Shown here piece after piece: positions 16,149 to 25,623 of a stretch of 64,000 nt of DNA (position 1 is the first letter of the stretch; each line of letters starts with the position of its first letter). Source of the DNA: CAYLRY01 sp964386535 (GTDB lineage: Bacteria > Chloroflexota > Dehalococcoidia > Dehalococcoidales > UBA3254); contig CAYLRY010000002.1 in the NCBI GenBank assembly GCA_964386535.1, forward strand, positions 69,864 through 133,863, written 5' to 3'. The notes below the pieces were generated by a model. The model was not told the DNA's origin and did not search any database. It worked only from the letters and a program-made list of their open reading frames with translations. Both the position numbers and the translations under genes were made by a program.

Positions 16149-16939
16149 TTATAACCCATCCAGGCAGCGCTCATTTTGACGAAATGACTGCTATAAGTCT
16201 GGTTCTGGCAATGTATCCTGACCTTGAATTCAGGATCGAGAGGCGAGAACCAGCGCCGCAGGATCTGGATGATCCTAGCACCTGGGTGATTGACGTAGGC
16301 GAGCGGTATGAGCCAGAAAAACTCAATTTTGATCATCACCAGTCCCTGGACTGTCCCTCCAGTTTTGTCCTGGTGGCGGAGTACCTGGGCTTGGTAGCCA
16401 AATTGTCGAGCCTGCCCTGGTGGCATTTTAAAGACAGCGTAGATCGCTTTGGCCCGGTTAAAGCTGCAGTGCAATATAAAGCTGGGGATGATCTGGTAAA
16501 CCGTAATCCGGTAGAAGACTGGCTGGTGGACAGTTTCGCGGCTGACCCTCAGGGATTCCTGCCGCAGCTAAAAACGTTCGGTAGATACTTGATTCATTAT
16601 GCTGACCGGCTAAGCCGGCAGATATATATTTGGAAAAATGGACGTAGACTGATTATTGCCGGCGTACCGGCAATAATCAGTGAAACCGGTGAATCTTTCG
16701 GTCTCGATGAATTCCGGCGTTTGGAAAAGAATCCACCTGACATTGTTATATCACTGGACAGCCGGAGCAACGGCTGGCGGCTTTTCCGGTATGAAGGGTC
16801 GCCGGTGGACTTTTCCAGAATTGCCAGTCACCCTGATATAGCCTTTGCCCACAAAACGGGTTTTTTAGCCAAGACCAGGACCCGGTTGCCGGTTGAAGAG
16901 TTAATAGACCTGATCAGCCAGGCGGTCATCATGAAATGA
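16133..16939 (+). CDS. MYG1-like (UPF0160) metal-dependent hydrolase
   Basis: A 268-residue protein starting inside the end of the double-cupin gene. THPGSAHFDEMTA near the N-terminus and VIDVGERYEPEKLNFDHHQ (residues about 52-70) match the DHH-like metal-binding motifs of MYG1/UPF0160 proteins; eukaryotic MYG1 is a 3'-5' RNA exonuclease. It is shorter than eukaryotic MYG1 (about 330-380). The cellular substrate in bacteria is not known. The overlap with the cupin gene suggests translational coupling but gives no clear functional hint. Confidence 0.72.
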   Translation: MDRPVIITHPGSAHFDEMTAISLVLAMYPDLEFRIERREPAPQDLDDPSTWVIDVGERYEPEKLNFDHHQSLDCPSSFVLVAEYLGLVAKLSSLPWWHFKDSVDRFGPVKAAVQYKAGDDLVNRNPVEDWLVDSFAADPQGFLPQLKTFGRYLIHYADRLSRQIYIWKNGRRLIIAGVPAIISETGESFGLDEFRRLEKNPPDIVISLDSRSNGWRLFRYEGSPVDFSRIASHPDIAFAHKTGFLAKTRTRLPVEELIDLISQAVIMK

Positions 16940-17067
16940 AACTAAGTGTGTTTCCGCGTAAATCAGAATCTGTCTCCAATTAAACTGGCTCTCCTTTTAA
17001 AAATTAGGATTACCCTGTTTTACCCAGACTCCGACACGGGTTCAGACTGGGATTATTGAGGTCTTTG

Positions 17068-19248
17068 TCATCCTATACCTGAGATCATGACGGACGGTTG
17101 TGCATTTATCTGTGGGTTCTTTTGCATGGAGAGGGTGATCCTCTTTCGCTCCCGGTCTACGTCAAGAACCGTTACCATTACTTTTTGCTGGACTTTGACC
17201 ACATCATGTGGATTTTTTACATAACGGTCAGCTAGTTTACTGATATGCACCAGCCCGTCCTGATGTACTCCAATATCCACAAAAGCTCCAAAATTGGTTA
17301 CATTGGTTACTATACCTGGAATTCTCATTCCTGGAGTCAATTGTTCGAGGCTGTTGATGCCGGCAGCGAAAGAAAAGGCTTCAAACTTCTCGCGAGGGTC
17401 TCGACCCGGTTTGCTTAGCTCCTGCATTATGTCAGTCAATGTCGGCAGTCCGGCAGTTTCAGTAATATAACTGGATGCATTGATCTTTCGTCGCAACTCT
17501 TCTTTTTGCATTAAGTCTTGGACTGAGCATTCCAGGTCTTGCGCCATATGCTGGACGATGGCGTAGTTTTCAGGATGTATTGCACTGGCATCCAGGGGAT
17601 TATCGGAATCACGGATGCGGATGAATCCTGCTGCCTGTTCAAAGGCTTTTGGGCCCAGACGTGGGACTTTTCTCAACTCCTGCCGGTTTTTAAAGGGCCC
17701 GTTCTGATTACGGTACTCTACTATATTTTTAGCCAGGGAGGGACCTACCCCAGATAAGTAAGTAAGCAACTGTTGGCTGGCTGTATTTACCTCTACACCC
17801 ACATTATTGACGCAACTTAAAACTGTATCATCCAGACTTTGTTTAAGCATTCCCTGGTCTACGTCATGTTGATATTGTCCCACGCCAATTGACTTGGGAT
17901 CGATTTTTACCAGTTCAGCCAGGGGGTCCATCAGTCTACGTCCGATGGAGACTGCGCCGCGGACAGTGATATCATGGTCAGGAAACTCTTCTCTGGCTAT
18001 TTCTGAAGCTGAATAGATTGAAGCCCCGCTTTCATTAACCTGCACGATGAGAACGGTATCGGGGAGACTCAGTTCACGTATAAAGGCTTCAGTCTCGCGG
18101 CTAGCGGTCCCATTGCCTATGGCAATAGCCTGGACTGTAAAGCGTTTAACTAATTCACGCACAATCTTACCAGCTTCCTCTGTTTGCCTGGGAGAAAGAG
18201 CAGGGAAAATGGTAGTATTGAACAATAGCTTTCCCTGGGGGTTCAGACAAACCAGTTTGCATCCAGTACGGTAACCCGGGTCGATGGCCATGACGGTTTT
18301 TTGTCCCAAAGGGGGGGACATAAGAAGCTCACGTAGATTTTGCTTAAAGACCTTTACCGCTTCTTCATCAGCTCTCAATTTGGCCTCACGGCGGATATCG
18401 GTTTCGATAGAGGGCGCCATCAAACGTCGATAGCTGTCTTCCATGGCCAGGATAACCTGGTCCGCAGCCGGGTTCTGTGCCTTAATAAAATGCTTAAAAA
18501 GACTTGAAAGGGCTTTTTCTTCAGGTGGCCGGATGTTTAAATTGAGAACGCCTTCATTCTCACCCCTGAAAAGAGCCAAAATCCGGTGACCAGGCATTTT
18601 TGACAGCGGTTCCTTTAAATCGAAGTAGTCACGGTAGTTGTCTCCTTCAGCCTCTTTGCTCTGAGTGACGCTGGAGTGCAGGATTCCTTCTTCGGCAAAG
18701 AGTTGGCGCACGGAATGGCGGGCCACAGCATCCTCATTGATTTGTTCAGCCAGGATATCCCTGGCTCCGGCCAAGGCTTCTTCAACTGAAACGACACCTT
18801 TCTCTAAACTGATAAAGTCTTTAGCCGCTTCGACAGGATCAATCATGGCATCCTGGGCAAGTAGCAAAGATGCCAGCGGTTCAAGACCCTTTTCTCTGGC
18901 TATTGTAGCACGGGTTCTCCGTTTTGGCCGGAAAGGTAAATAAATATCTTCTAACTCGGTTATAGTCTCCGCTTCAGTAATTGCCTCGAGTAACTCCTCC
19001 GTTAATAACTGTCTTTCGTCCAGTGATTTAATGATAGCTTCACGACGTTTATCCAGTTCCAGCAACTGGGCCAGACGGTCACGTATGCTGGTGATTGCAA
19101 CTTCATCCAGGGAACCCGTCTGTTCCTTTCGATAGCGGGCGATGAAGGGAACCGTAGCCCCTTCAGACAGGAGCGCCTTGACAGCCAGGGTTTGTCTTTC
19201 CGTTATCCCCAGTTCAAGAGCGATGCGTTGGGTATGCTTTTCAGCCAT
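17068..19248 (-). CDS. tex: Tex family transcription accessory RNA-binding protein
   Basis: A 726-residue protein, near the usual 720-780 for Tex/YhgF. In order: an N-terminal helical Tex domain (LGITERQTLAVKALLSEG, VPFIARYRKEQTGSLDE), a YqgF-like RNase-H fold beginning at MAIDPGYRTGCKLV, a double helix-hairpin-helix (YLSGVGPSLAKNIVEYRN) and a C-terminal S1 domain (GIVTNVTNFGAFVDIGVHQD). Tex binds RNA and the transcription apparatus and affects expression of stress and toxin genes. Housekeeping gene. It is divergent from rlmN with about 135 nt between. Confidence 0.95.
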   Translation of the reverse strand: MAEKHTQRIALELGITERQTLAVKALLSEGATVPFIARYRKEQTGSLDEVAITSIRDRLAQLLELDKRREAIIKSLDERQLLTEELLEAITEAETITELEDIYLPFRPKRRTRATIAREKGLEPLASLLLAQDAMIDPVEAAKDFISLEKGVVSVEEALAGARDILAEQINEDAVARHSVRQLFAEEGILHSSVTQSKEAEGDNYRDYFDLKEPLSKMPGHRILALFRGENEGVLNLNIRPPEEKALSSLFKHFIKAQNPAADQVILAMEDSYRRLMAPSIETDIRREAKLRADEEAVKVFKQNLRELLMSPPLGQKTVMAIDPGYRTGCKLVCLNPQGKLLFNTTIFPALSPRQTEEAGKIVRELVKRFTVQAIAIGNGTASRETEAFIRELSLPDTVLIVQVNESGASIYSASEIAREEFPDHDITVRGAVSIGRRLMDPLAELVKIDPKSIGVGQYQHDVDQGMLKQSLDDTVLSCVNNVGVEVNTASQQLLTYLSGVGPSLAKNIVEYRNQNGPFKNRQELRKVPRLGPKAFEQAAGFIRIRDSDNPLDASAIHPENYAIVQHMAQDLECSVQDLMQKEELRRKINASSYITETAGLPTLTDIMQELSKPGRDPREKFEAFSFAAGINSLEQLTPGMRIPGIVTNVTNFGAFVDIGVHQDGLVHISKLADRYVKNPHDVVKVQQKVMVTVLDVDRERKRITLSMQKNPQINAQPSVMISGIG

Positions 19249-19383
19249 ATCGTTTTCTCTTCCTTGAAGATGATTTACACTATAAGGCAGTTAATAACTA
19301 TTGAACCATTTAACAGCACCTTAATCAAGAATTTCCAGTGAGCAAAAATTGCTGCAATAAAGTAAAATAGGGCAGAGGTGTTA

Positions 19384-20373
19384 ATGAAAACGGAACTGAA
19401 ATATGCCAAAATACGCAGCCTGATTTCACTTAGACCTCTTGAGGAAATGATCTCGGCTGACGGCCAGACTCGTAAGGTGTTATTTGAACTGGAGGATGGT
19501 AAGACCATTGAGTCCGCTCTTATGGTCTACAGCAAACCGGGATCCAGGCGGATAAGAAAAACAATCTGCGTCTCCAGTCAGGTGGGTTGTTCTATAGGCT
19601 GTGTTTTTTGCGCTACCGGAAAACAGGGATTCGAGCGTAATCTACGACCGGACGAAATCATTGAACAAATTCTCTATTTCCAAGAAGCAATGCCTAGCGG
19701 CAAGTCAGGAGAAAGCCCCTTAATGCCTGAGTTTAAAGTAACCAATGTGGTCTTTATGGGTATGGGCGAACCTCTGGCTAACTATAATAACGTCAAACAG
19801 GCTATTGGTATACTGAATTCGCCGAAAGGTCTCGGATTAGGCCGGCGGCAGATCACACTTTCGACTGTTGGACTGACCCCGCAGATAAGGCAACTGGCTG
19901 AAGATAACCTTCAGATGGAACTGGCGGTCTCATTGCACTCTGCAATGGATGAAGTTCGTAATCGCCTGGTTCCGTTAAATCAAAAATATCCTCTGGAGGA
20001 GTTGATACGTACATGCCGGGAATACTCTATTAAAAAAAAATGCCGTATATTTTATGAGTATGCTCTGTTTAGCGGCGTTAATGATGCAGAGGGAGATGCC
20101 AGGGCGCTGGTCAGCCTGATCCTCGGACACGATTGCTCAGTTAACCTGATTGTAGCTAATCCAATTTCCGGCAGTGTTTTTCATCCTCCAACCATAGAAC
20201 GGGCTCTGGCATTCCAGAGACGGGTAATCCATGGTGGTATACGTTGCATGATACGGATTTCCAAAGGGACGGACATTCAGGCCGGGTGCGGTCAGCTAAA
20301 AAGCCGGTATCTGTCTTCAGGCACATTTCTACAGCCGGTCCAGTTACAGGTTGAGCAATCAATAAAACCATAA
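19384..20373 (+). CDS. rlmN: RlmN-family 23S rRNA (adenine-C2) methyltransferase, N-terminally short
   Basis: A 329-residue radical SAM protein starting at ATG 19384, with GAGG 5 nt upstream. The cluster motif is Cys69, Cys73 and Cys76 (CSIGCVFC), and the C-terminal DIQAGCGQL contains the methyl-carrying Cys (about 302). RlmN methylates A2503 of 23S rRNA and A37 of some tRNAs through a methyl-cysteine intermediate. In E. coli RlmN the cluster lies near residue 125; here nearly all of the N-terminal accessory domain that contacts RNA is absent, and no in-frame coding sequence precedes the start. It could instead be a lineage-specific RlmN/Cfr branch. It is a single gene, divergent from tex. 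Confidence 0.85.
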   Translation: MKTELKYAKIRSLISLRPLEEMISADGQTRKVLFELEDGKTIESALMVYSKPGSRRIRKTICVSSQVGCSIGCVFCATGKQGFERNLRPDEIIEQILYFQEAMPSGKSGESPLMPEFKVTNVVFMGMGEPLANYNNVKQAIGILNSPKGLGLGRRQITLSTVGLTPQIRQLAEDNLQMELAVSLHSAMDEVRNRLVPLNQKYPLEELIRTCREYSIKKKCRIFYEYALFSGVNDAEGDARALVSLILGHDCSVNLIVANPISGSVFHPPTIERALAFQRRVIHGGIRCMIRISKGTDIQAGCGQLKSRYLSSGTFLQPVQLQVEQSIKP

Positions 20374-20587
20374 CTTGAAAAAGCTGTAAAGACGCCTTTT
20401 AACTATTCTTCTGTTTTTTCAAATTATTTGCTATGTTTACTGGCAGTATCTTAAAATTTAACACTTTTCAGAAAAACATACTGGAGTACATTGGATGAAT
20501 GGATAAATAATAAGAAATATGCATAAAAAATATATTTAATCAATCATCTTTGATTTATTTCGTTTAAGAGTTTTCTTAAACCCAGGC

Positions 20588-20616
20588 TTGACATCCTGTG
20601 CGTACGTTTGTATATT
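20588..20616 (+). promoter_or_regulatory. sigma-70-type promoter for the alcohol dehydrogenase gene
   Basis: TTGACA (20588-20593), a 17-nt spacer and TATATT (20611-20616) form a near-consensus vegetative promoter, 45 nt ahead of the dehydrogenase ATG at 20661. This predicts strong transcription of that gene. Confidence 0.75.
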
Positions 20617-20660
20617 ACAGGGAGTTTATGCATCAATTGCTATAAAGGAGGAAATAATTA

Positions 20661-21662
20661 ATGAAAGCTGCTTTTATAGTAGCGCCCAGGAAGTTTGAGA
20701 TTCGGGACATCCCGATGCCGACAATTACTGACGAAGAGATGCTGGTTAAAATAGAGGCCTGTGGTGTCTGTACCAGCGATATGCCCGGATGGCTAGACAC
20801 GTTAAGCGACGAGATGAAAAAAATGCGGCCTTTCCCCAGAAGAGCCGGGCATGAACCTTCGGGCACAGTGGTGGAAGTTGGAAAACGGGTCAAGGGCTAC
20901 AAAGTGGGGGATAGAATTACTGGTTTCTTCGCTGATGGCTGTTATGCTGAATACGTGGCTTTTGATCCGACGGACCCGCTACCTCGCGGGCATGGCTATA
21001 TTATTGAAAAGATACCGGATAGTGTACCTTTTGAGCATGCCATGGGCGAACCTATGATGGACCTGGTATCCATAGCCAGAACCTGCAATCCGGAGTTGGG
21101 CGACTATGTTTTCCAGGTAGGCTGTGGTTTTATGGGCCTGGGTGTTATCGCAGGTGTGGCCAGTCCGAAGATCCGGGAATATATTGTCTGTGATCTGGAT
21201 GATGGACGTTTAAAGTTGGCTAAAGAACTGGGTGCGACAATTACCCTTAACTCCAGCAAAGTGGATGTGGTCAAAGAAGTGATGAACATCACCGGCGGCA
21301 GGGGGGTTGATGTAGCTATAGAAGTAATAGGCCATCCCATCGGCATAAAGTTAACCGGTGCTGTAATCAAGAATAATCGTGCCAAACTTATCCTGGTCGG
21401 CTGGCATCAATCACCGGATACTTATGAATTGTTTAGCTGGATTAAATCGCCAATCATTTACAGTCCACAGGGTATCGGCATGTCTACAGACTATCATAGT
21501 GAACTAAAAAGAGCGATGTGGGCCGTTGAAAAAGGCATTTATCCTATGAAGAAACTGGTAACTCATAAGTATAAACTGGAGGATATCAACAAAGCCTTCG
21601 AGGATAATGTCAATAGAACGCCGGGATACATTAAGGGCGCTGTGATGCCCCATATGAAATAA
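20661..21662 (+). CDS. zinc-binding alcohol dehydrogenase (MDR superfamily)
   Basis: A 333-residue medium-chain dehydrogenase. Catalytic zinc ligands are seen in ACGVCTSD (Cys34 or Cys37) and AGHEPSG (His65, Glu66). The nucleotide fold shows GCGFMGLG. The four-cysteine structural zinc loop of classical ADHs is absent. AAAGGAGG precedes the ATG, a near-consensus promoter lies upstream and a strong terminator follows, so this is a single-gene, well-expressed unit. Family members oxidise alcohols or sugar alcohols with NAD(P); substrate unknown. No neighbouring gene offers a pathway hint. Confidence 0.88.
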   Translation: MKAAFIVAPRKFEIRDIPMPTITDEEMLVKIEACGVCTSDMPGWLDTLSDEMKKMRPFPRRAGHEPSGTVVEVGKRVKGYKVGDRITGFFADGCYAEYVAFDPTDPLPRGHGYIIEKIPDSVPFEHAMGEPMMDLVSIARTCNPELGDYVFQVGCGFMGLGVIAGVASPKIREYIVCDLDDGRLKLAKELGATITLNSSKVDVVKEVMNITGGRGVDVAIEVIGHPIGIKLTGAVIKNNRAKLILVGWHQSPDTYELFSWIKSPIIYSPQGIGMSTDYHSELKRAMWAVEKGIYPMKKLVTHKYKLEDINKAFEDNVNRTPGYIKGAVMPHMK

Positions 21663-21678
21663 AAATTGGCATATAATA

Positions 21679-21712
21679 AAAATAAGCCCGGGTTAATCCC
21701 GGGCTTATTTTT
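21679..21712 (+). terminator. rho-independent terminator after the alcohol dehydrogenase
   Basis: A perfect 14-bp stem (arms 21679-21692 and 21698-21711, core AAGCCCGGG/CCCGGGCTT) with a TTAAT loop, ending in a run of T. It begins 17 nt after the stop codon. Confidence 0.9.
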
Positions 21713-21823
21713 AAAAATAGATCACCCTTAATCTTAATTTGTGGTATTCTTTCGATTTGTATGAAAATGAACTGTTTAAATTTGATGTGACATGCCAGAC
21801 TTGTACGATTAGGAGGCCCAACC

Positions 21824-22408
21824 ATGTACGAGAACACAGGATCGTCTATGAATTCTACAGCAGTGCATTATGAGTTGTTTATTACAGAAGATGAAGCTAA
21901 ACAGGGTACCACTAAACTCCTGCAGAGGAATCAAAAGCGTCTCCAGGTCAATATCCCGCCTGGAGTTGTAACCGGAAGCCTGGTTAAATTGAGCAATGCT
22001 TTACAAATTACTGACGGCCGTCCAGGAGATATCCTGATACAAATAAAAATTAAAACCATGGAATACAATGCTCCCAAAGCAGATACCATAGGCGTGATTG
22101 AAATTTCTGATGCTGATTTTGAAGACCAGGTATTAAGGTCGTCTATGCCTGTGGTGGTCGATTTTTGGGCCCCCTGGTGTGGACCCTGCCGTATGATGGC
22201 CCCGGTAATGGAAGCCGCAGCTATTCGATATCAGGGGAAATTTAAGTTTTGTAAGATAAACACCGACGAAAATCCAGAGACAGCCAGCCGTTACCATGCC
22301 ATGAGTATCCCCATGCTGCTGGTTTTTAAAAACGGCCAGGAAATTGACCGGAACGTGGGTGCTATTCCTGAGCAGCAATTGTACTCCAGGTTAGATTCTT
22401 TACTGTAA
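21824..22408 (+). CDS. DnaJ-C-like domain fused to thioredoxin
   Basis: A 194-residue protein; AGGAGG lies 7 nt before the ATG. Residues about 16-78 resemble the substrate-binding C-terminal domain of DnaJ (ITEDEAKQGTTKLL, then LQVNIPPGVVTGSLVKL and RPGDILIQIKI). Residues about 88-194 are a thioredoxin with the redox motif WCGPC (Cys119, Cys122) and the cis-proline loop SIPMLLVF. The thioredoxin part should catalyse dithiol-disulfide exchange in the cytoplasm; the front part may bring unfolded or specific protein clients. No J domain is present. The CooC-like gene begins 94 nt downstream on the same strand, so the two may be linked in metalloprotein maturation. Confidence 0.82.
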   Translation: MYENTGSSMNSTAVHYELFITEDEAKQGTTKLLQRNQKRLQVNIPPGVVTGSLVKLSNALQITDGRPGDILIQIKIKTMEYNAPKADTIGVIEISDADFEDQVLRSSMPVVVDFWAPWCGPCRMMAPVMEAAAIRYQGKFKFCKINTDENPETASRYHAMSIPMLLVFKNGQEIDRNVGAIPEQQLYSRLDSLL

Positions 22409-22502
22409 TGCAAATATCATAGGATGATAAAGCTTACACATATGATAGGGCTGGCGTGGTAGTCAGATACAGGTAAATCGGCGTATCAGGAGAAGACAGT
22501 TA

Positions 22503-23306
22503 ATGAAATTATCTATAAGCGGCAAGGGCGGCAGTGGTAAGAGTACTCTGACATCTCTCCTGTCTCTGGCTTTCATGGACAGGGGTTATCATCCGGTTAT
22601 TGTGGATGCTGATGAATCCAATTCTGTTTTGTACCGTTTGTTGGGCTTTAATTCTCCGCCGGTACCCCTGGTGGCTCTGGCGGGTGGACGGCAAATGGTA
22701 CGACAATTAATACCTCCTGGATATAAACCAGGGGCCTCTGAAAAGGATACGCATATTCTATCCCATGCCAGGATAAGCCTGGATGAAATTCCCTCTGAAA
22801 ATATGGCTCAAAAAGACAACCTGAGCTTGCTGGTGGTCGGGAAAATCGTCGAATCGTTGGAGGGCTGTGCTTGCCCCATGGGAGTATTAGGCCGTGAGTT
22901 CCTGAGTAAACTCCAACTTCATGAGAAGGATATAGTTATTACCGATATGGAAGCCGGAATAGAGCATTTCGGAAGAGGTTTCGAAGCCAGTCTGGATAGT
23001 GTAATAGTTGTGGTTGAACCCTCGTTCGAATCTATCAGCTTGGCTGAGCGAGTTGTTAAGCTGGCCGAAGGTTTAGCTATGAAAAACATCTGGGCAGTGT
23101 TAAACAAGGTCAATTCGGAAATTATGGCCAGCAGGCTTAATGAGGAGTTGCAAAAAAGGAAAGTAACGGTAATCGGTTCAATTCCCTATGATGAGGCGGT
23201 TTTCAAGGCTTGTTTGGAAGGGAAACCGGTTGTTACAGACAATCAGTATACTAACCGTGCAATTGCTGCTATTGTGGATTTTATTTTGGGTAAAAAATGT
23301 GCCTAA
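22503..23306 (+). CDS. cooC: CooC-like nickel-insertion P-loop ATPase
   Basis: A 267-residue MinD/ParA-type ATPase. It has the deviant Walker A motif GKGGSGKST (residues about 7-15) and a CxC pair in LEGCACPMG, which in CooC bridges the dimer and binds nickel or zinc. CooC matures the nickel-iron-sulfur cluster of carbon monoxide dehydrogenase. No CODH/ACS gene lies in the window, so the target is elsewhere or different. ITDMEAGIEHFGRG fits the CooC switch region. It is convergent with the symporter gene (stops 2 nt apart). Confidence 0.82.
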   Translation: MKLSISGKGGSGKSTLTSLLSLAFMDRGYHPVIVDADESNSVLYRLLGFNSPPVPLVALAGGRQMVRQLIPPGYKPGASEKDTHILSHARISLDEIPSENMAQKDNLSLLVVGKIVESLEGCACPMGVLGREFLSKLQLHEKDIVITDMEAGIEHFGRGFEASLDSVIVVVEPSFESISLAERVVKLAEGLAMKNIWAVLNKVNSEIMASRLNEELQKRKVTVIGSIPYDEAVFKACLEGKPVVTDNQYTNRAIAAIVDFILGKKCA

Positions 23307-23307
23307 T

Positions 23308-24687
23308 TTAGTACTTAATGCGATTTTTCAATTGCTTTTCTAAAACACTAATAATACCTAATAATGAGGCACTAACCAGAATAGCTTCCAGGTCAAGGTA
23401 TTTTATTGACCATATGCGGCTTATGACTGCGGTAGTGCCCCCTCCAATAATCGCTGCCAGTGCTGCGTTAGAAGTCACTTTAAGCTGATTTTTAAAAAAT
23501 CCAGCCAGAACCGGCAGGATAACACCGCAGGTAAATACTGTATACGCAAAAATAAGGGCATTGATTACTCCTTGCAGCATCAATGCCAGACCTAGAGAAA
23601 TAGATCCCAATATCAGAACTCCTATTCTGGTGCAGGTTAAAACCTTCTTTTTATCCCATGAAGGTTTTTTCCTGGCCAAAACGTCTACGGTGATTATAGT
23701 ACTGGCACTGAGGATGGTAGTATCTGCGGAGGACATTACTGCTGAAACCAGAGCTGCCAGTACCAGACCGCCTACCCAGGAAGGAAATAAGGACATCATC
23801 AGTGTGGGTAGAGCTTTTTCACCCGAAATTTGCGGAAACATAACGGAGGCTCCCATCCCCATAACTGTAATTGCCAGTGCGAGTGGAATCAGAAGTATAG
23901 CGGTATATATGACAGCTTTTTTTGCAGTGCGGCCGTCCCGGGCGCAAAACAAGCGGGAATAAATATCAGGTCCAACCACATAGGTGGAACCGACCAAAAG
24001 GAGTGTTGAAGCCAGGTCCGGAAAACCGAAATTGGAGCTCAGCGGAAAAGAAAAACGGTCTGCCGGTAAAGAATGGCTTAACCCTGCAAATCCTCCTACA
24101 TACCATAAAGTAAAACCCAGTCCTAAAAAAATACCAAGGTAGATGATGGTAGCTTGAAAAATGTCCGTGCGGATTACGGCGTTCTGGCCGCCCCATATCA
24201 CATAACTAATAAATATAAAAGTAAAAATTACCATCCACAGGTTTGTACTGCCGATACCCAGAGAAGAGAGTATTTTGCCAGCAGCGATTATTTGACCGGC
24301 AATTACACCAATCCAGGCAATGACAATAAGTATAGCTGAAGCCATGGCCACGCGGCTATTGTACTGCTTTTCAACCAGTTCCGGCAGAGTGTAGAGTCCA
24401 AACTCTCTGACTTTTTTGGCTAAAAAAAGGCCTAATACAAATAAGCCTGTACTGCCGGCTAAAAGCCACCATGACCCCGTCAGACCGCGGCTGAAACCCA
24501 ATCCTGACATTCCGATAGTGGCAGATCCACCGGCAATGGTCGCCAGTAATGATCCGGTGATAAAAAAGGTTGAGACCCTCCGTCCGGAGACGAAGAAATC
24601 ATCCAGTCCCCAGTGTTTACGGCGACTGACCAGACCAATTCCGATCACCAGGATAAGATATAAGATAACAATGGCTAATTCGATCAT
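23308..24687 (-). CDS. sodium:solute symporter (SSS) family permease
   Basis: A 459-residue integral membrane protein with about 13 hydrophobic segments. The SSS signature appears as ALVSAVMSSADTTILSAST (about residues 310-328), and the N-terminal GLDDFFVSGRRVSTFFITGS is typical. It would use the sodium gradient to import an organic solute such as an organic acid, amino acid or pantothenate-like compound; the substrate cannot be read from sequence. It stands alone, convergent with the CooC-like gene. Confidence 0.9.
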   Translation of the reverse strand: MIELAIVILYLILVIGIGLVSRRKHWGLDDFFVSGRRVSTFFITGSLLATIAGGSATIGMSGLGFSRGLTGSWWLLAGSTGLFVLGLFLAKKVREFGLYTLPELVEKQYNSRVAMASAILIVIAWIGVIAGQIIAAGKILSSLGIGSTNLWMVIFTFIFISYVIWGGQNAVIRTDIFQATIIYLGIFLGLGFTLWYVGGFAGLSHSLPADRFSFPLSSNFGFPDLASTLLLVGSTYVVGPDIYSRLFCARDGRTAKKAVIYTAILLIPLALAITVMGMGASVMFPQISGEKALPTLMMSLFPSWVGGLVLAALVSAVMSSADTTILSASTIITVDVLARKKPSWDKKKVLTCTRIGVLILGSISLGLALMLQGVINALIFAYTVFTCGVILPVLAGFFKNQLKVTSNAALAAIIGGGTTAVISRIWSIKYLDLEAILVSASLLGIISVLEKQLKNRIKY

Positions 24688-24814
24688 TTTCTTCCAAATG
24701 GCTGGTGTTGCTTAGATCTGAAAGTTCGTTGGCAAATCAAGTTTTATCATGTAACTGGATTGAGGAAAGGTGAATCTTTACACTTGGCGAGAAAACAAGT
24801 CCATCCCGTCGTCT

Positions 24815-25045
24815 TTAGGTGGGTTTTTGCTGACCCACCAGAGATACTTCAAGGTTTTTACCACAGTGGGGGCAAACCAGAGTGATCGTAACCGGCTGCT
24901 TCATAATACGTTCAGCCACAGCGGTTAAAACAGAGTCCATGTTATCCAGACGGTCATCCAGAATTTCAATACGTTGCTTTATGCGTTCTAGTTCGCTGTT
25001 TTCTTTTGCACCGGTACCAAACTTATTTTCATTTGCCAAAATCAC
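24815..25045 (-). CDS. small coiled-coil protein with CPHCG zinc knuckle
   Basis: A 76-residue protein. The middle (about 17-50) is a predicted coiled coil (ELERIKQRIEILDDRLDNMD) and the C-terminus has a single CPHCG knuckle, half of a zinc ribbon, so zinc binding would need dimerisation. The family is not recognised. It lies 57 nt downstream of ribH on the same strand and may be read through from the riboflavin operon, but there is no known functional link. Confidence 0.55.
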   Translation of the reverse strand: MILANENKFGTGAKENSELERIKQRIEILDDRLDNMDSVLTAVAERIMKQPVTITLVCPHCGKNLEVSLVGQQKPT

Positions 25046-25102
25046 ACCTCTGTGCTAGAAGCTGCCATAAGACTCTTTAGCATTGTAGTCAGGTCCTATT
25101 GT

Positions 25103-25576
25103 TTATTCTATGGCATTAAGCAGGTTTGCCATCTCAATAGCTGTTAATGCTGATTTTGAACCTTCATTGCCCTGTTTTGTTCCGGCTCGCTCTATAGCTT
25201 GTTCCAGTGTATCGCAGGTCAGGACGCCATAAATAACCGGCAATCCGGTACTTAAAGATACTTGCGCTATTCCTTTGGTCACTTCTGCTGCTACGTATTC
25301 AAAATGAGGTGTACCGCCTCTAATAACTGCACCCAGGCAGATTATTGCGTCATATCTTTTGGTACCTGCCAGTTTTTGCGCTACTAATGGTATTTCAAAG
25401 GAACCTGGTACCCAGGTTACCTCAATGTCTTCCTCGTTGACGCCATGACGCAGGAGGGCATCCTGGGCTCCTTCGAGTAATTTACCGGTAATGAAATCAT
25501 TAAAACGTGCTACCACTATACCGAATTTCAGCCCTTCTCCCAGTAGCATGCCTTCAAAACTTTTATTCACCGTCAT
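25103..25576 (-). CDS. ribH: 6,7-dimethyl-8-ribityllumazine synthase
   Basis: A 157-residue protein begun at the ATG 25574-25576, with GAGGAG 6 nt upstream; an earlier in-frame ATG at 25603 lacks such a site. The motifs VARFNDFITGKLLEGA, VPGSFEIP and CLGAVIRGGTPHFEYV are those of lumazine synthase, which condenses the ribBA product with the ribD product. It forms an icosahedral or pentameric assembly in the cytoplasm. Last riboflavin gene of the minus-strand operon ribD-ribE-ribBA-ribH. Confidence 0.96.
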   Translation of the reverse strand: MTVNKSFEGMLLGEGLKFGIVVARFNDFITGKLLEGAQDALLRHGVNEEDIEVTWVPGSFEIPLVAQKLAGTKRYDAIICLGAVIRGGTPHFEYVAAEVTKGIAQVSLSTGLPVIYGVLTCDTLEQAIERAGTKQGNEGSKSALTAIEMANLLNAIE

Positions 25577-25623
25577 CAGACTCTCCTCAATATATCCGAA
25601 CAATCATATCAAAATCCGGATCT

